A DNA stretch of 50,647 nucleotides, from the NCBI RefSeq assembly GCF_017115165.1, contig NZ_JABXKF010000095.1, forward strand, positions 1 through 50,647. The letters are read 5' to 3'. The position numbers and the translations under genes are program-made. The stretch is from Nostoc sp. LPT. Its GTDB lineage: Bacteria; Cyanobacteriota; Cyanobacteriia; Cyanobacteriales; Nostocaceae. The notes under the pieces are model-generated. The model saw only the letters and a program-made list of their open reading frames with translations, did not search any database and was not told the DNA's origin. Below are positions 24,984 to 36,184 of the stretch, piece after piece. Positions within the stretch are counted from its first letter, which is position 1. Every line of letters begins with the position of its first letter.

Positions 24984-27900
24984 ATGCTGAATTTTCAAAC
25001 CTTATTTGAATCAATACCGGGATTGTATATCGTCTACTCACTCGACTTTGTGATTATCGGGGGAAGTGATGCTTACTTTTGGGCAACGAAGACCAAACGA
25101 GAAGAGGTTGTTGGTCGCTATTTGTTCGAGGTTTTTCCAGACAATCCCGACGATCCCAATGGTACTGGAATTCAGAATTTGCGTACCTCGTTGTCAAGCG
25201 TACTGAAGTATCAAAAGCCTCACACGATGGCAGTGCAGAAGTATGACATTCGCCGCCCCGAATCAGAAGGCGGTGGTTTTGAGGAGCGGTACTGGACGCC
25301 AACCAACTCCCCAGTCTTTGATGAAAACGGTGAAATGACGCACATTATTCACCGAGTCGAAGATGTCACCGAGTTTGTGCGGGTGCAGCAACAGCTAAAT
25401 GAGCAGCGTCAGCTCAATCAATCACTCCAGTCTCACACCGAGCAAATGGAGAGGGAAATTTATGCTAGAGCGCAGGAGTTACAAGAGGTCAACGAACAAG
25501 TGCAAGCGGCGAATGAGGCGTTGTCAGAATTCGATCGCGTTAAGACCGTATTCTTCAGCAATATCTCGCATGAATTTCACACGCCTTTAACGCTGATGTT
25601 GAGTCCAATCGAAGACCTATTACTCGACATTCAAGCTCCATTAGCACCGCAACAGCGCGATCGCCTTGAACTCGTGCAGCGAAATGGACTTCGGTTGCTA
25701 AAATTAGTCAACACACTGCTTGAGTTTTCGCAACTGGAAGCGGCAGGGATTGAAGCTTCATCCGAACCGATCGCTTCCAACTGGAGTTTACCTTCAGCGA
25801 TCGCGCCATCTTCCTTACCCGCCCGAATTTTGCTGGCAGATGACAACGCCGATATGCGCGATTATCTGTGGCGATTGTTGAGTCAACGGTATGAGGTTGA
25901 GGTAGTCACAGATGGGGTTGCGGCTCTAGCTGCGATCCAGGCACAGCGCCCAGATTTGATTCTCAGCGATTTAATGATGCCGGGGATGGATGGGTTTGAG
26001 TTGCTGCGTCAATTGCGGGCTGACCCCCAAAGGAGCGAATTGCCCGTAATTTTGCTGTCCGCGCAGGCGGGTGAAGAGTCTCGCGTGTCAGGTTTGGCAG
26101 CAGGAGCCGATGATTATTTAATCAAGCCGTTTTCGGCTCGCGAACTACTGGCTCGTATTGAGTTAATCTTAAAACAGGTAGACATCCGCAAACAAGCGGC
26201 TCAGACACTGCAAGCCAGCGAACAGCAACTTAAACTTGCCCTTAAGACCAGCAAACTCGGCTCCTGGCAATTCGATCTCAAAACAAACGTTCTGTCTGTT
26301 TCTGACCAGTGCAAATTCAATTATGGTCTACCCATTGAGGCTGATTTCTCACACCAAGTTCTGATGGAGCGGATTCATCCAGAGGATCGGACTTGGGTGC
26401 AGGCGGCAATTCAAGACTCGATTACCAACCGCACCGATTACGATGTGGAATACCGCAATGTTTGGAACGATGGCAGTACGCACTGGGTAATCGTTCGCGG
26501 GCATCCGATTTACGACGAGGCGGGCAATCCTGAGCGCATGGTCGGGATATCAATAGATATTACCAATCGCAAACAAGCCGAAGCTGACCTCCGGGAAGCC
26601 TATGTGCAATGGGAGGCTGTTTTAGCGGCAGGAGCGATTTACACATGGCGGTGGAAGATTGCCGAGAATCTGGTGATCGTGAATGCAGCCTTTGCTCACT
26701 TGTTTGGTGTTGACTCTGTGGAGGCGGCAAGCGGTTTACCAATTGAACTGTTTATACAGGCGATACACGAAGAAGACCGCACCCAAGTGGTCGCCGCAAT
26801 TAATCAGGCGATTGAAACTGGTAAAGAATTTATCAGTGAGTACCGTGTTTATACGTTGGCAGGTGAGGAGCGATGGCTTGCCGCCCGCGGTCGCGTTGAA
26901 TATGCAGCTGATGGCACACCGCTTACTTTTCCTGGAGCACTGGCAGATATTACCGAACGCAAACAAGCCGAAAACGCTTGGCGACAGATTTCCACCGAAC
27001 TCGAACGACAACTGCGAAAGTTTGACGCGATCGCCTCTTCCGTAACCGATTTTATTTACACATTCGATCTGTCTGGACGGTTCACTTACGTCAATCAGGC
27101 GTTGCTCGACCTTTTCCAAAAAACTTCGGCTCAAACCCTTGGTAAAAACTTTTTTGACCTGGATTATCCAATAGATTTAGCAACCAGACTCCAAAGACAG
27201 ATTCAGCAAGTTATCGAAACGCGCCAACCGCTCAAAGATGAAATGCTGTACACAAGCGCATTTGGCACGCGCGCTCATGAATACATTTTCGTCCCGCTTT
27301 TGGGCGTAAATGGGATGGTAGAAGCAGTGGCAGGTGTGACGCGAGACATTACCGATCGCAAGCAAATCGAAGCGACTGTCAAAGCCAGCAACGAACGGCT
27401 GAAGCTGCTTTCAGAAGTCGCTAACGATCTCTTGCTCAACGAAGATCCTAAGGTATTTTTAGCCAGTTTGTTTGAAAAGGTTTCGACTCATTTGGGACTC
27501 GAAGTTTACTTCAATTACTTGTTTCAAGAAGACCAGCAACGCCTTGAGCTACACACCTCTGGGGGCATCTCAGAAGATGTTGCTTTATCCGGGAAATTTT
27601 TGGAGTTAGGGCAAGGGGTGGGTGGTTATGTGGTGCAACATCGCCAGCCAGCGATCGTTGAAAATGCGCTCTCAACGACCGATCCACTTGCTGTTCGAGT
27701 TCAGTCAATCGGTATCAGAGCTTATGTGTGTCATCCATTGATGGTAGGCGAGCGCGTCTTGGGTACTCTGGGACTGGGAACTCGTCAACGCGATCGCTTT
27801 ACGCGCGACGAACTCGACCTTATGCAAACCCTTGCCAATCAAGTTGCTGTTGCCTTAGAACGATCACGCCTGGTTGCAGAGCTACACGCACGCGCCGAAG

Positions 27901-29313
27901 CGTTAGATCAAAGTAATCGCATTAACAATACCTTCGCCAATTTACAAGGCTGAGTTGATTGTATTAACGTCCTGTTCTCAAAGGTTTGGCAAAAACAATA
28001 AGTCCTAAAAATTCCTTCAAGGTTTCCTGCAAGGATTTTTTCATGTATTGTCCGCAGTATCAAGGGTTTGAGCTTCCAAACCACCTTGTAAGCTAAACGC
28101 TTATGTATGAGTCATTTTGCCGTTTTTGCCAAAATTTTTCTAGGCTCTTATTTTGGCAAAGGTATTGATTAAAGATGAGTTTTTAGCGGTTCTCTCCCAT
28201 GAGTTACGTACTCCCCTGAATCCAATTCTGGGATGGTCAAAACTGTTGCAACGGGGAAAGCTTAATCCTGAAAAAACGAATCTTGCGATCGCCACGATCG
28301 AGCGCAACGCCCAGATCCAGGTGCAGCTAATTGATGACTTGCTCGACATTTCCCGGATTCTGCAAGGCAAAATGAGCTTATCAGCCTCACCCATTGACCT
28401 GAATGCAGTGATTTCAGCCGCGTTAGAAACGGTTCGGCTAGCCGCAGAAACTAAATCAATCCAAATTCACACGACCATTTCAGCGATTATGGGAGTGGTA
28501 ATCGGGGATGCAGGGCGATTGCAGCAGGTTGTGTGGAATCTTTTGTCTAATGCTGTTAAGTTTACACCTGAAGGAAAACAAGTCACGGTTGCCCTATCTC
28601 AAGTTGAAAATCAGGCCCAAATTCAAATCACCGACACCGGAAAAGGGATTCGTACCGACTTTTTGCCCTACGTGTTTGAGCATTTCCGACAAGAAGATGG
28701 CGCAACCACCCGCAAATTTGGCGGACTAGGCTTGGGATTAGCAATCGTGCGCCAAATTGTGGAAATGCACGGTGGAACCGTAACAGTAGACAGTCCAGGT
28801 GTTGGGCTAGGAGCGACATTTACGGTTAAAATTCCGCTTGCGCCTCAGTTAACTGAAGCACCAATCTTAAATCAATCACCGATTAAAGAGAGTGATTTGA
28901 GCGGCATTCACATTTTAGTCGTTGATGATGAAACAGACTCGCGGGAGTTCATCGCTTTTGTTTTAGAGGAACGTGGCGCGATCGTTACTGCTGTTGGATC
29001 TGGCACTGATGCGCTGCAAGCGATCGCTCAATCTATTCCCAACATCATCATCAGTGACATTGGGATGCCAGAGATGGATGGCTATATGCTGATGCGACAA
29101 ATTCGTACCCTTGGGCTTGAGCAAGGGGGACAAATTCCCGCTATTGCCTTAACAGCTTATGCCGGAGAACTCGATCGCAAGCTTGCGATCGCCGCCGGAT
29201 TTCAACGTCACGTCCCCAAACCTATCGATCCAGAAGCTTTGGTGGCGATCGTCGTCGAAATGCGGACTTACAGCAGAATTCAAAGTTCAGAATTCAAAAT
29301 TCAAAATAGTTAA
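24984..29313 (+). pseudogene. Very large multi-PAS hybrid histidine kinase, split by a MITE
   Basis: The gene was one reading frame of ~1370 codons and is now 989 codons (24984-27953) plus a second part resuming in frame at ~28168 and ending at 29313. Order: PAS, coiled coil, first HisKA (SNISHEFHTPLTL), a receiver domain (LLADDNADMRDYL ... SDLMMPGMDG ... KPF), three PAS/PAC units (ending DITNRKQAE, DITERKQAE, DITDRKQIE), a GAF domain, second HisKA (AVLSHELRTPLN), HATPase (NLLSNAVKFTPEG, ITDTGKGI, GLGLGLAIV) and a last receiver (VVDDETDSRE, SDIGMPEMDG, KPI). The HATPase part of the first kinase module is missing (the reading jumps from ...LEFSQLEAAG to the receiver). As it stands, the first product lacks any ATPase domain and the second lacks sensors. 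The parent would be a membrane-free sensor kinase. Confidence 0.88.
27926..28167 (+). mobile_element. 242-bp MITE inserted in the kinase gene
   Basis: The ends CAATACCTTCGCCAA (27926-27940) and TTGGCAAAGGTATTG (28153-28167) are inverted repeats with one mismatch in 15. ATTAA is duplicated on both sides (27921-27925 and 28168-28172). Removing the element and one ATTAA restores AAT CGC ATT AAA GAT GAG (N-R-I-K-D-E), the normal lead into the HisKA domain. It has no ORF of its own. Confidence 0.93.
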
Positions 29314-29738
29314 AAAATCAGAAGAAGATTTGATGAATAAATATACTAATTATTCTAAATTATTCTAGATTCCTTATAAAGGATGACCGAAAAAGACTCA
29401 TGATACAAGCCCCTAAATTTATTTATGAGGATTATTAATTTTGACTTTTGACTTTTGACTTCCCCAAAGGGGCTGACTCCTGACTTCTGGGTGCTGAATT
29501 CTTACAATTATTCTAAGAATAAATTATTTATACGCACTATAAAAATGAATATTAGCACTCTGAAATAATTAAAAAAATATTGATTTACAAGTCTTATAGA
29601 GCTTGATAAGTAGGTCGGCGTAAATAATTATCGTTGGGATAAAGCAGAGGGCAGGGAGCAGAGAGCAGGAAGAAAAAGGGTTTGAGCCTTGTTTACTTTT
29701 CTTCACACAGTTTGGTTTTATTGTGCCAACTTACTTAG
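29314..29738. other. Intergenic region before the IS element
   Basis: It contains simple repeats typical of Nostoc intergenic DNA, such as GACTTTTGACTTTTGACTT, AAATTCAAAAT and GGCAGGGAGCAGAGAGCAGG. No gene is seen. It ends with TTAG (29735-29738), the left target duplication of the following IS. Confidence 0.7.
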
Positions 29739-31187
29739 CCCTCTTCTGTCACTTTCCGGGTATTCTGAATAAAAGAATTAAAAGAAAAAACTCTCTTCAG
29801 GTAAGCAGAGCAATGGATGTAGAATTACAAATCCTGAAACATTTGTCGAGAGATGCCCACCCAACAGTTGCGATCGTAGATGAATATTGTGCAGAGTATA
29901 AAGGCTTATTTAAAGAAGTAAGAAATTATGAGTGCTTCAAATATTTACATTTGGGAATAATGTCACAAATCCAAAGAAAATCATTACCAAAAATAGCGAA
30001 AGTAGTAAGTATAAATTCAGCACAGTCATTACACCATTTTCTAGCCAATTCAGATTGGTCAGTAGATAAATTAAAAAGTCAAAGATTGAATAAACGTAAA
30101 GATTGCATTAGATGGAAATGCCATGACGCTAGTAATAGATGAAACTGGAGACAGGAAAAAAGGTAAAAAGACTGCGGCAAGTGCAAGACAATATCTAGGG
30201 AGTGTAGGAAAAATTGATAATGGGATAGTTTCAGTCAATACTTATGGAGTTTACTGTAATATAACGTTTCCATTAATTGTAAAAGTATTCAAACCTAAAG
30301 GGACGCTAAAATCAGAAGATAAATATAAAACAAAAATAGAGTTAGCATCAGAAATTATTACAGAATTAATTGAATCAGGCTTTAATATTGAACTGGTACT
30401 GGCAGATAGTTTATATGGTGAAAGTAGTCAATTTATTAGAAAACTAGCTGAATATAAATTAGATTATGTTGTAGCAATAAGAAGTAATCATGGAGTCTGG
30501 CTGCCAGTATTTCAGAGCGTTAGGGCGAATAAGTGGTGTAAATTTGAAAGAACATTTAGCAATCAAAAATCAGAAACTAGATACATTAGAGAAATAATTT
30601 ATGGTAAAAAAAGAGCCATAACTTACTGGCAAATAACTACCGACCCAGAAACCATGCCGAAGAATTCTACTTCTTACGTCATGACAAATCTTCAAGGAAA
30701 TCTGAAGAAAACTTTAGGCGACCTATATGGATTAAGAACCTGGGTAGAATATGGTTTTCGACAGTGTAAACAGGAACTAGGTTGGACAGATTATCGTTTT
30801 ACTAATTTCCAACATATTGAGAGATGGTGGGAAATTATTTTTTGTGTTTACACCATGATTAGTTTAAATTCTTCAGCATTTTTAGGCTTAAATATTCGTC
30901 AAATCGAACCGGAGGTACAAGAAAATAGTTATGTTAATTTTTCTAATCATCAACAATGGAACCATGAATGTGGATGGAAGAATACTTTAAATAATCTGCG
31001 TCTCATTGTGCAACCTCTCTTACTATTTTGGTTAATTTATCCCTGGCTAAATTTTTTCCCCAATTCCGATTTATTGCTGGGATTCAATCATTTAATTAGT
31101 GCAATGAATCAATTTAAACTCTCTTATGCTTCTGGATAGTTTAGTTTATTTACTACTTACTTGCCCCGGAAAGTGACAGAAGAGGGT
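29739..31187 (+). mobile_element. IS701-family insertion sequence (1449 bp)
   Basis: Perfect 22-bp terminal inverted repeats start CCCTCTTCTGTCACTTTCCG at 29739-29760 and are mirrored at 31166-31187. A 4-bp duplication TTAG flanks it (29735-29738, 31188-31191), fitting the YTAG target of IS701-type elements. The ends are intact, but the transposase gene is frameshifted, so the copy is probably not autonomous. Confidence 0.9.
29813..31139 (+). pseudogene. IS701-type transposase, frameshifted
   Basis: A DDE transposase of the IS701 group: the first part runs from ATG 29813 (MDVELQILKHLSRDAHP) to codons around 30090. The second part carries the first catalytic Asp in TLVIDETGDRKKGKKT, the second Asp in VLADSLYGES, and a later Glu in WVEYGFRQCKQELGWTDYRF. 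The two parts are in different frames; an indel between ~30087 and ~30100 breaks the frame (the second frame has a TGA at 30087-30089, the first ends at 30142). Family members of ~440 aa are usually one ORF. No slippery heptamer is evident at the break, so a decay event is more likely than programmed frameshifting. Confidence 0.85.
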
Positions 31188-31564
31188 TAGTTAAATATTT
31201 TCCTTCTAGATGTGTTGACAATCAGAATATACGCAAATAAATGATATACTAAAGACTACATCAAGCTATTGAGGGTGTGATAATTTGTGCCCCAAATATT
31301 ATGATGGAGTTATTCACTAACATCTATCAAAAGAAATAAAAATTGTATTCCTTTAGTGAGATCCAAAAATACTGAGTCATAGATACTTTAGGTAAAGAAG
31401 AACACGATTTAAGTGTCTGCTAAAAAGTTGATACTTGTAGGTACACAGATAAATATAATTTATCTGTGTTATTTCGTGTTTATATGTGTCTAACAAAAGG
31501 TGGAGGCTTATTTGTCTCGCTTAGAAAGTTAGCAATGCAAACATCGTCATTTAGTGGAGTTGCT
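31188..31564. other. Upstream region of susA
   Basis: It contains TTGACA at 31215-31220 and TATACT at 31245-31250, too far apart for a standard sigma-70 pair, and AT-rich DNA. The IS insertion upstream ends at 31187, so any distal control elements of susA may have been displaced. No gene is seen; an in-frame TTG/GTG-type extension of susA from 31466 is unlikely to be translated. Confidence 0.5.
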
Positions 31565-33985
31565 ATGTCTGAATTGCTTCAAGCAGTCTTAGATAGTGAA
31601 GAAAGAAGTGATTTACGTTCCTTTCTTAGTGAATTACGCCAACAAGAAAAGAAGTACTTGCTGCGGAACGACATACTCAATGTATATAGTGAGTATTGCT
31701 CCAAGTCCCAAAAACCCGAAGCTTTTTACACTTCCTCTGAGTTAGGCAAACTTATTTACTATACTCAGGAAATAATTCAGGAGGAATCAAACTTCTGTTT
31801 CATCATCCGTTCTAAGATTGCCAGCCAAGAAGTTTATTGGTTGACATCAGACTTAAGCATTGAGCCGATGACGGTGCAGGATTTGCTCGATTTGCGCGAT
31901 CGCTTGGTGAACAAATTTCATCCCAACGAGGGCGACCTGCTAGAATTGGACTTCGGCCCGTTTTATGACTACACCCCAGTTATCCGCGACCCCAAAAATA
32001 TTGGTAAAGGAGTACAATTTCTCAACCGCTATCTGTCCAGCAAAATATTTCAAGACTCCAAACAATTGCTGGACAGCTTATTGAATTTCCTGCGGCTGCA
32101 CCACTACAACGGTATTCAACTGCTGCTTAACGATCGCATTCAATCACAGCAGCAACTTTCCGAGCAAGTTAAGAAAGCTATCGGCTTTGTTAATAATCGC
32201 CCCGATGATGAACCCTACGAACAATTCCGATTCCAATTGCAGTCAATGGGTTTTGAGCCAGGTTGGGGTAACACCGCAGCGCGAGTGCGAGAAACTTTAA
32301 ATATTCTCGATGAATTGATTGATTCTGCCGATCCTCAGACTCTAGAAGCCTTAATTTCTCGTGTCCCGATGATTTTTAGAATCGTCTTGGTGTCAGCTCA
32401 CGGTTGGTTTGGGCAAGAGGGAGTGTTGGGGCGTCCTGATACTGGCGGTCAGGTAGTTTACGTCCTTGACCAGGCAAAGAGCCTAGAGAAGCAGCTACAA
32501 GAAGATGTCCTGCTTGCGGGTTTAGAGAAATTGAATGTCGAGCCAAAGGTAATTATTCTCACCCGCTTGATTCCCAATAGTGATGGTACTCTATGTAATC
32601 AACGGCTAGAAAAAGTCCTTGGTACCGAAAATGCCTGGATTTTGCGAGTGCCTTTACGGGATTTTAATCCTAACATGACTCAAAACTGGATTTCTCGGTT
32701 TGAGTTTTGGCCTTATCTAGAAACTTTCGCCATTGATTCTGAAAGAGAACTACGGGCAGAATTTCACGGCACACCTGACTTAATAGTTGGAAACTATACT
32801 GATGGGAATTTAGTAGCATTCTTGCTGGCGCGACGGCTGAAAGTTACTCAATGCAATGTTGCCCATGCTTTAGAAAAATCTAAATACTTGTTCAGCAACC
32901 TCTACTGGCAAGAATTAGAAGATAAATATCATTTTTCTTTGCAATTCACAGCTGATTTGATTGCCATGAATGCTGCCAATTTTGTGATTAGCAGCACCTA
33001 CCAAGAAATTGTCGGAACACCGGATAGTGTGGGACAGTACGAGTCTTATAAATGCTTCACCATGCCGGAGTTGTATCATGTTACCAATGGCATTGAATTA
33101 TTTAGTCCCAAATTTAATGTTGTACCGCCTGGAGTAAACGAAAATAATTACTTCCCCTACACCCAAACTAAAGACCGCGTGGAGAGCGATCGCCAACGCC
33201 TTGCAGAAATGCTTTTTACTCTGGAAGATGCCACGCAAATCTTTGGCAAACTAGACGATCCTAACAAGCGCCCTCTCTTCTCAATGGCGCGTCTTGACCA
33301 CATCAAAAACCTCACAGGTTTAGCTGAATTTTATGGTCAAAGTAAAGAATTACAAGAGCATTGTAACTTAATTTTGGTAGCGGGTAAGTTACGCGTTGAA
33401 GAATCAGATGACAACGAAGAACGCAGCGAAATTATCAAACTCTACCAAATAATTGACCAGTACAATCTCCACGGGAAAATTCGTTGGTTGGGTGTGCGTC
33501 TCTCTAAAACCGATTCCGGTGAAATTTACCGAGTGATTGCCGATCGTCAGGGAATTTTTGTACAACCAGCTTTATTTGAAGCTTTTGGTTTGACAATTTT
33601 AGAAGCGATGGTTTCAGGATTGCCAACTTTTGCCACACAGTTTGGCGGGCCACTGGAGATTATTCAAGATAAAGTTAATGGATTTTTGATTAACCCAACG
33701 AATTTAGAGGAAACAGCCACAAAAATTGTGGAATTTATCACTAAATGCGAACAATATCCTAACTATTGGAATGAAATTTCGCAGCGAGGAATTGAGCGAG
33801 TTTACAGCACCTATACTTGGAAAATTCACACTACCAAGCTGTTATCGTTAGCACGGATTTATGGTTTTTGGAACTTTACCTCAAAGGAAAATCGGGAAGA
33901 TTTATTGCGCTATATTGAGGCTTTGTTCTATTTAATTTACAAGCCAAGAGCACAACAGCTATTAGAGCAGCATAAGTATCGTTAG
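31565..33985 (+). CDS. susA: Sucrose synthase
   Basis: Sucrose synthase reversibly converts sucrose and a nucleoside diphosphate into fructose and NDP-glucose; in heterocystous cyanobacteria it acts mainly in sucrose cleavage, linking vegetative-cell carbon to heterocysts and glycogen. From ATG 31565 (MSELLQAVLDSEERSDLRSF) it has 806 aa, the standard cyanobacterial length. It shows the N-terminal regulatory region, then the GT-B domains with SAHGWFGQEGVLGRPDTGGQ, VTQCNVAHALEKSKY, SMARLDHIKNLTGL and the E-x7-E motif in FEAFGLTILEAM. A longer in-frame reading from 31466 adds 33 unlikely residues. Monocistronic, convergent with the next gene. Confidence 0.95.
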   Translation: MSELLQAVLDSEERSDLRSFLSELRQQEKKYLLRNDILNVYSEYCSKSQKPEAFYTSSELGKLIYYTQEIIQEESNFCFIIRSKIASQEVYWLTSDLSIEPMTVQDLLDLRDRLVNKFHPNEGDLLELDFGPFYDYTPVIRDPKNIGKGVQFLNRYLSSKIFQDSKQLLDSLLNFLRLHHYNGIQLLLNDRIQSQQQLSEQVKKAIGFVNNRPDDEPYEQFRFQLQSMGFEPGWGNTAARVRETLNILDELIDSADPQTLEALISRVPMIFRIVLVSAHGWFGQEGVLGRPDTGGQVVYVLDQAKSLEKQLQEDVLLAGLEKLNVEPKVIILTRLIPNSDGTLCNQRLEKVLGTENAWILRVPLRDFNPNMTQNWISRFEFWPYLETFAIDSERELRAEFHGTPDLIVGNYTDGNLVAFLLARRLKVTQCNVAHALEKSKYLFSNLYWQELEDKYHFSLQFTADLIAMNAANFVISSTYQEIVGTPDSVGQYESYKCFTMPELYHVTNGIELFSPKFNVVPPGVNENNYFPYTQTKDRVESDRQRLAEMLFTLEDATQIFGKLDDPNKRPLFSMARLDHIKNLTGLAEFYGQSKELQEHCNLILVAGKLRVEESDDNEERSEIIKLYQIIDQYNLHGKIRWLGVRLSKTDSGEIYRVIADRQGIFVQPALFEAFGLTILEAMVSGLPTFATQFGGPLEIIQDKVNGFLINPTNLEETATKIVEFITKCEQYPNYWNEISQRGIERVYSTYTWKIHTTKLLSLARIYGFWNFTSKENREDLLRYIEALFYLIYKPRAQQLLEQHKYR

Positions 33986-33995
33986 TTTGTCATTT

Positions 33996-34032
33996 GTCAT
34001 TTGTCATTAGCTAATAACTAAAGACAAATGAC
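33996..34032. terminator. Bidirectional terminator candidate between susA and a convergent gene
   Basis: GTCATTTGTC (33996-34005) pairs with GACAAATGAC (34023-34032) around a 17-nt AT-rich loop. It lies between the convergent susA and the peptidoglycan-binding gene. The same GTCATTTGTC word is a common repeat in Nostoc, so the role as terminator is inferred. Confidence 0.5.
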
Positions 34033-34052
34033 TAAGAACAATAAACAAATAA

Positions 34053-34607
34053 CTAAATTGTCAACGCATTCCAAGTTCGTTGACCAACTACTCCATCTAC
34101 TCCTAAATTTTGCTGGTTTTGAAAGGCTTTGACAGCAGTCTCTGTTAGTGCGCCAAAAATCCCATCCACCCTCACAGCATAACCGTTAGATACTAATAAC
34201 TGTTGTAAGGCTCTGACAGCAATACCAGAACTACCAAAATAAAGAGTCGGTAGGGGTTGGCTACTAAACTTCTGGAACCGTCCTGTAGCCTTTGTACGGA
34301 CTTTACCTCCAGACTGAAAATACTTCTTAGGCTTACCTAAGTTAGAAGAAATTAGTCCCAGATTCTTTTTGCTGATTTTCTGAAGTATGTGTTCTTTTTC
34401 TAGTTTCAACGCTGAGGGAGAAGCCTGGGAAATCCCATCTGTCTGCATGAATTCAGGTGGTGTAACTTTAGCAGCTATCTCTAACTGACTGTGTTTTGAC
34501 TGGTTTACGTCATTTTCCATCTGAAATAATTGCTGCTGTGGCAAATTGGCCCCAGATGCTTGTCTTATTGTTAACTCGCCCGTCATCATCAGGCCAATTT
34601 CAGTCAT
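34053..34607 (-). CDS. Peptidoglycan-binding domain protein
   Basis: 184 aa. Residues ~118-182 are a PG_binding_1 domain (LYFGSSGIAVRALQQLLVSN, DGIFGALTETAVKAFQ, GVDGVVGQRTWNAL). The first ~115 residues are polar and probably disordered (Gln, Lys, Ser and Pro rich). No signal peptide is recognisable, so how it reaches the wall is unclear. No catalytic hydrolase domain is attached. Start ATG 34607. Confidence 0.82.
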   Translation of the reverse strand: MTEIGLMMTGELTIRQASGANLPQQQLFQMENDVNQSKHSQLEIAAKVTPPEFMQTDGISQASPSALKLEKEHILQKISKKNLGLISSNLGKPKKYFQSGGKVRTKATGRFQKFSSQPLPTLYFGSSGIAVRALQQLLVSNGYAVRVDGIFGALTETAVKAFQNQQNLGVDGVVGQRTWNALTI

Positions 34608-35467
34608 TTTAGTTTATTTTACTTTAACCAATATTTCTTTTAACCAACAACATTGTTGCTGTTCAGCATAGTACATACTGACCAAATAAAAAAGTCATGT
34701 ACTAATTTTTCTAGATAATATTTTCATGTTCATATTTGCTCACCTCCGATTCTATTTAATCAGATTAATATACTTAATCAAGCCATCAAGTTATCAGACA
34801 TACTATCTAAATCAATGGTTTAGACAATAACATACTATACGATCATCTGGGAATGCCATCAAACAAATTTACCTAGTTATATTTGGATCGTGCTTGGTAT
34901 GCTGATGTTGCTTTTATCATGTTTCTACTGCCAGTAAAAATACTACTCAATTCATCGAGTCAGTTTTTTAACTATTGATTAAAAGCTCTTAATTAATTTC
35001 AAACACTTTTTTCTATTTTATATCAAGTTCGGTTAATTACTTATGATTACCGCATCTGTGCAAAAATCCCAAAAGCCTCTTTCGCCCTGCTCCCAGCAAG
35101 AACTGTGATCTAAATGACAAGTCTTTAGTCGAACACAATATTACAGGGGGTTATAAACTTTTCATCAATTACAACTTATGTCGCTCTTTTAACCTATTCT
35201 CGGAAAGCGCACACTTTAACCTCAAAAGAATGAAACCGCACAACCTTGTTGCACGGTATTAAATTTGAGTTAAAGTTTAGATACTACATGACAAAATTAC
35301 ACAGGGGCACTGAACATAATGTTTGTGCAATTCTCTTGTCTAGTCTGTGTTAATTTTTATACCATTGTGAAACTTTGAGAAAGGATGTACCTTAATAAAA
35401 AGCGTGTAGGTGTAGGCCGCCCTTAGATATCGCTTAGTACTCTCAGTTATGGATATTGAAAAACTTT
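34608..35467. other. Long intergenic region (860 nt)
   Basis: AT-rich, with many short stops in all frames and no credible protein. Imperfect inverted segments ACTTTAACCTCAAA and TTGAGTTAAAGT (about 35211-35275) could form a long hairpin. It lies between two minus-strand genes, so an unannotated small RNA is possible, but I see no known family. Confidence 0.5.
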
Positions 35468-36184
35468 TTACCTTTTTTCATCTCGCCACAAAGCAATACC
35501 GCCTAATAAACCAGTGATATTGGGGATGAGTTTGACATTTAACGGTAGCTGTAAATTCACTCTTACAGCTTCACCACCGCCAATGTAAAGGTAGTCATAA
35601 TTAAACAGATGTTGCAAAGATGCGATCGCTTTTTCTAAACGCCTATTCCATCTTTTCTCACCAATTTTTTCTAACTCTGCACGCCCCAACTGCTGCTCGA
35701 AAGTTTCTCCTTTGCGAAACGGATGATGCCCCATTTCCATATTTGGTACTAGCTTACCATCTACAAATAAAGCCGAACCAAACCCCGTACCTAGAGTAAT
35801 CACCAATTCAACACCTTTACCTGCGATCGCACCAAAACCCTGCATATCTGCATCATTAATCACCCGTACAGGCTTGTTTAAGTGTTTTAATAATGCTGTT
35901 TCCAAATCAAATCCGATCCAATCTGGATGTAAGTTTACTGCTGTTTCCGTGACTCCAGACCGCACCACACCAGGAAAACCGACCGAAACGCGATGAAATT
36001 CACCTTGAGCGCCTGCTAACGCAACAATTGCATTAATTACAACCTCCGGTGTAGCAGGTTTGGGTGTATCTAAACGAACCCTTTCAGTTACAGTATTCCC
36101 CATAATATCCAAAACTATAGCCTTAACGCCACTACCGCCAATATCAACCGATAGGGTGCGAATCGATCCATTTTCTTCAACCAT
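35468..36184 (-). CDS. ppgK: Polyphosphate glucokinase-type ROK kinase
   Basis: 238 aa, the size of PPGK, which phosphorylates glucose with polyphosphate (and often ATP). Seen: phosphate-1 loop SVDIGGSGVKAIVLD, SVGFPGVVRSG, the catalytic Asp in RVINDADMQGFG, phosphate-2 loop VITLGTGFGSALF, and EMGHHPFRKGETFEQ. No zinc-binding CxCGxxGC motif is present, as in this subgroup. In the same general region as susA, it would feed sugars released by sucrose breakdown into glycolysis. Start ATG 36184. Confidence 0.85.
   Translation of the reverse strand: MVEENGSIRTLSVDIGGSGVKAIVLDIMGNTVTERVRLDTPKPATPEVVINAIVALAGAQGEFHRVSVGFPGVVRSGVTETAVNLHPDWIGFDLETALLKHLNKPVRVINDADMQGFGAIAGKGVELVITLGTGFGSALFVDGKLVPNMEMGHHPFRKGETFEQQLGRAELEKIGEKRWNRRLEKAIASLQHLFNYDYLYIGGGEAVRVNLQLPLNVKLIPNITGLLGGIALWRDEKR

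Noticed and set aside
30060..30142. Programmed frameshift in the IS transposase
   Set aside because: No clear slippery heptamer at the overlap, and single-ORF transposases are usual in this family; a decay indel is simpler.
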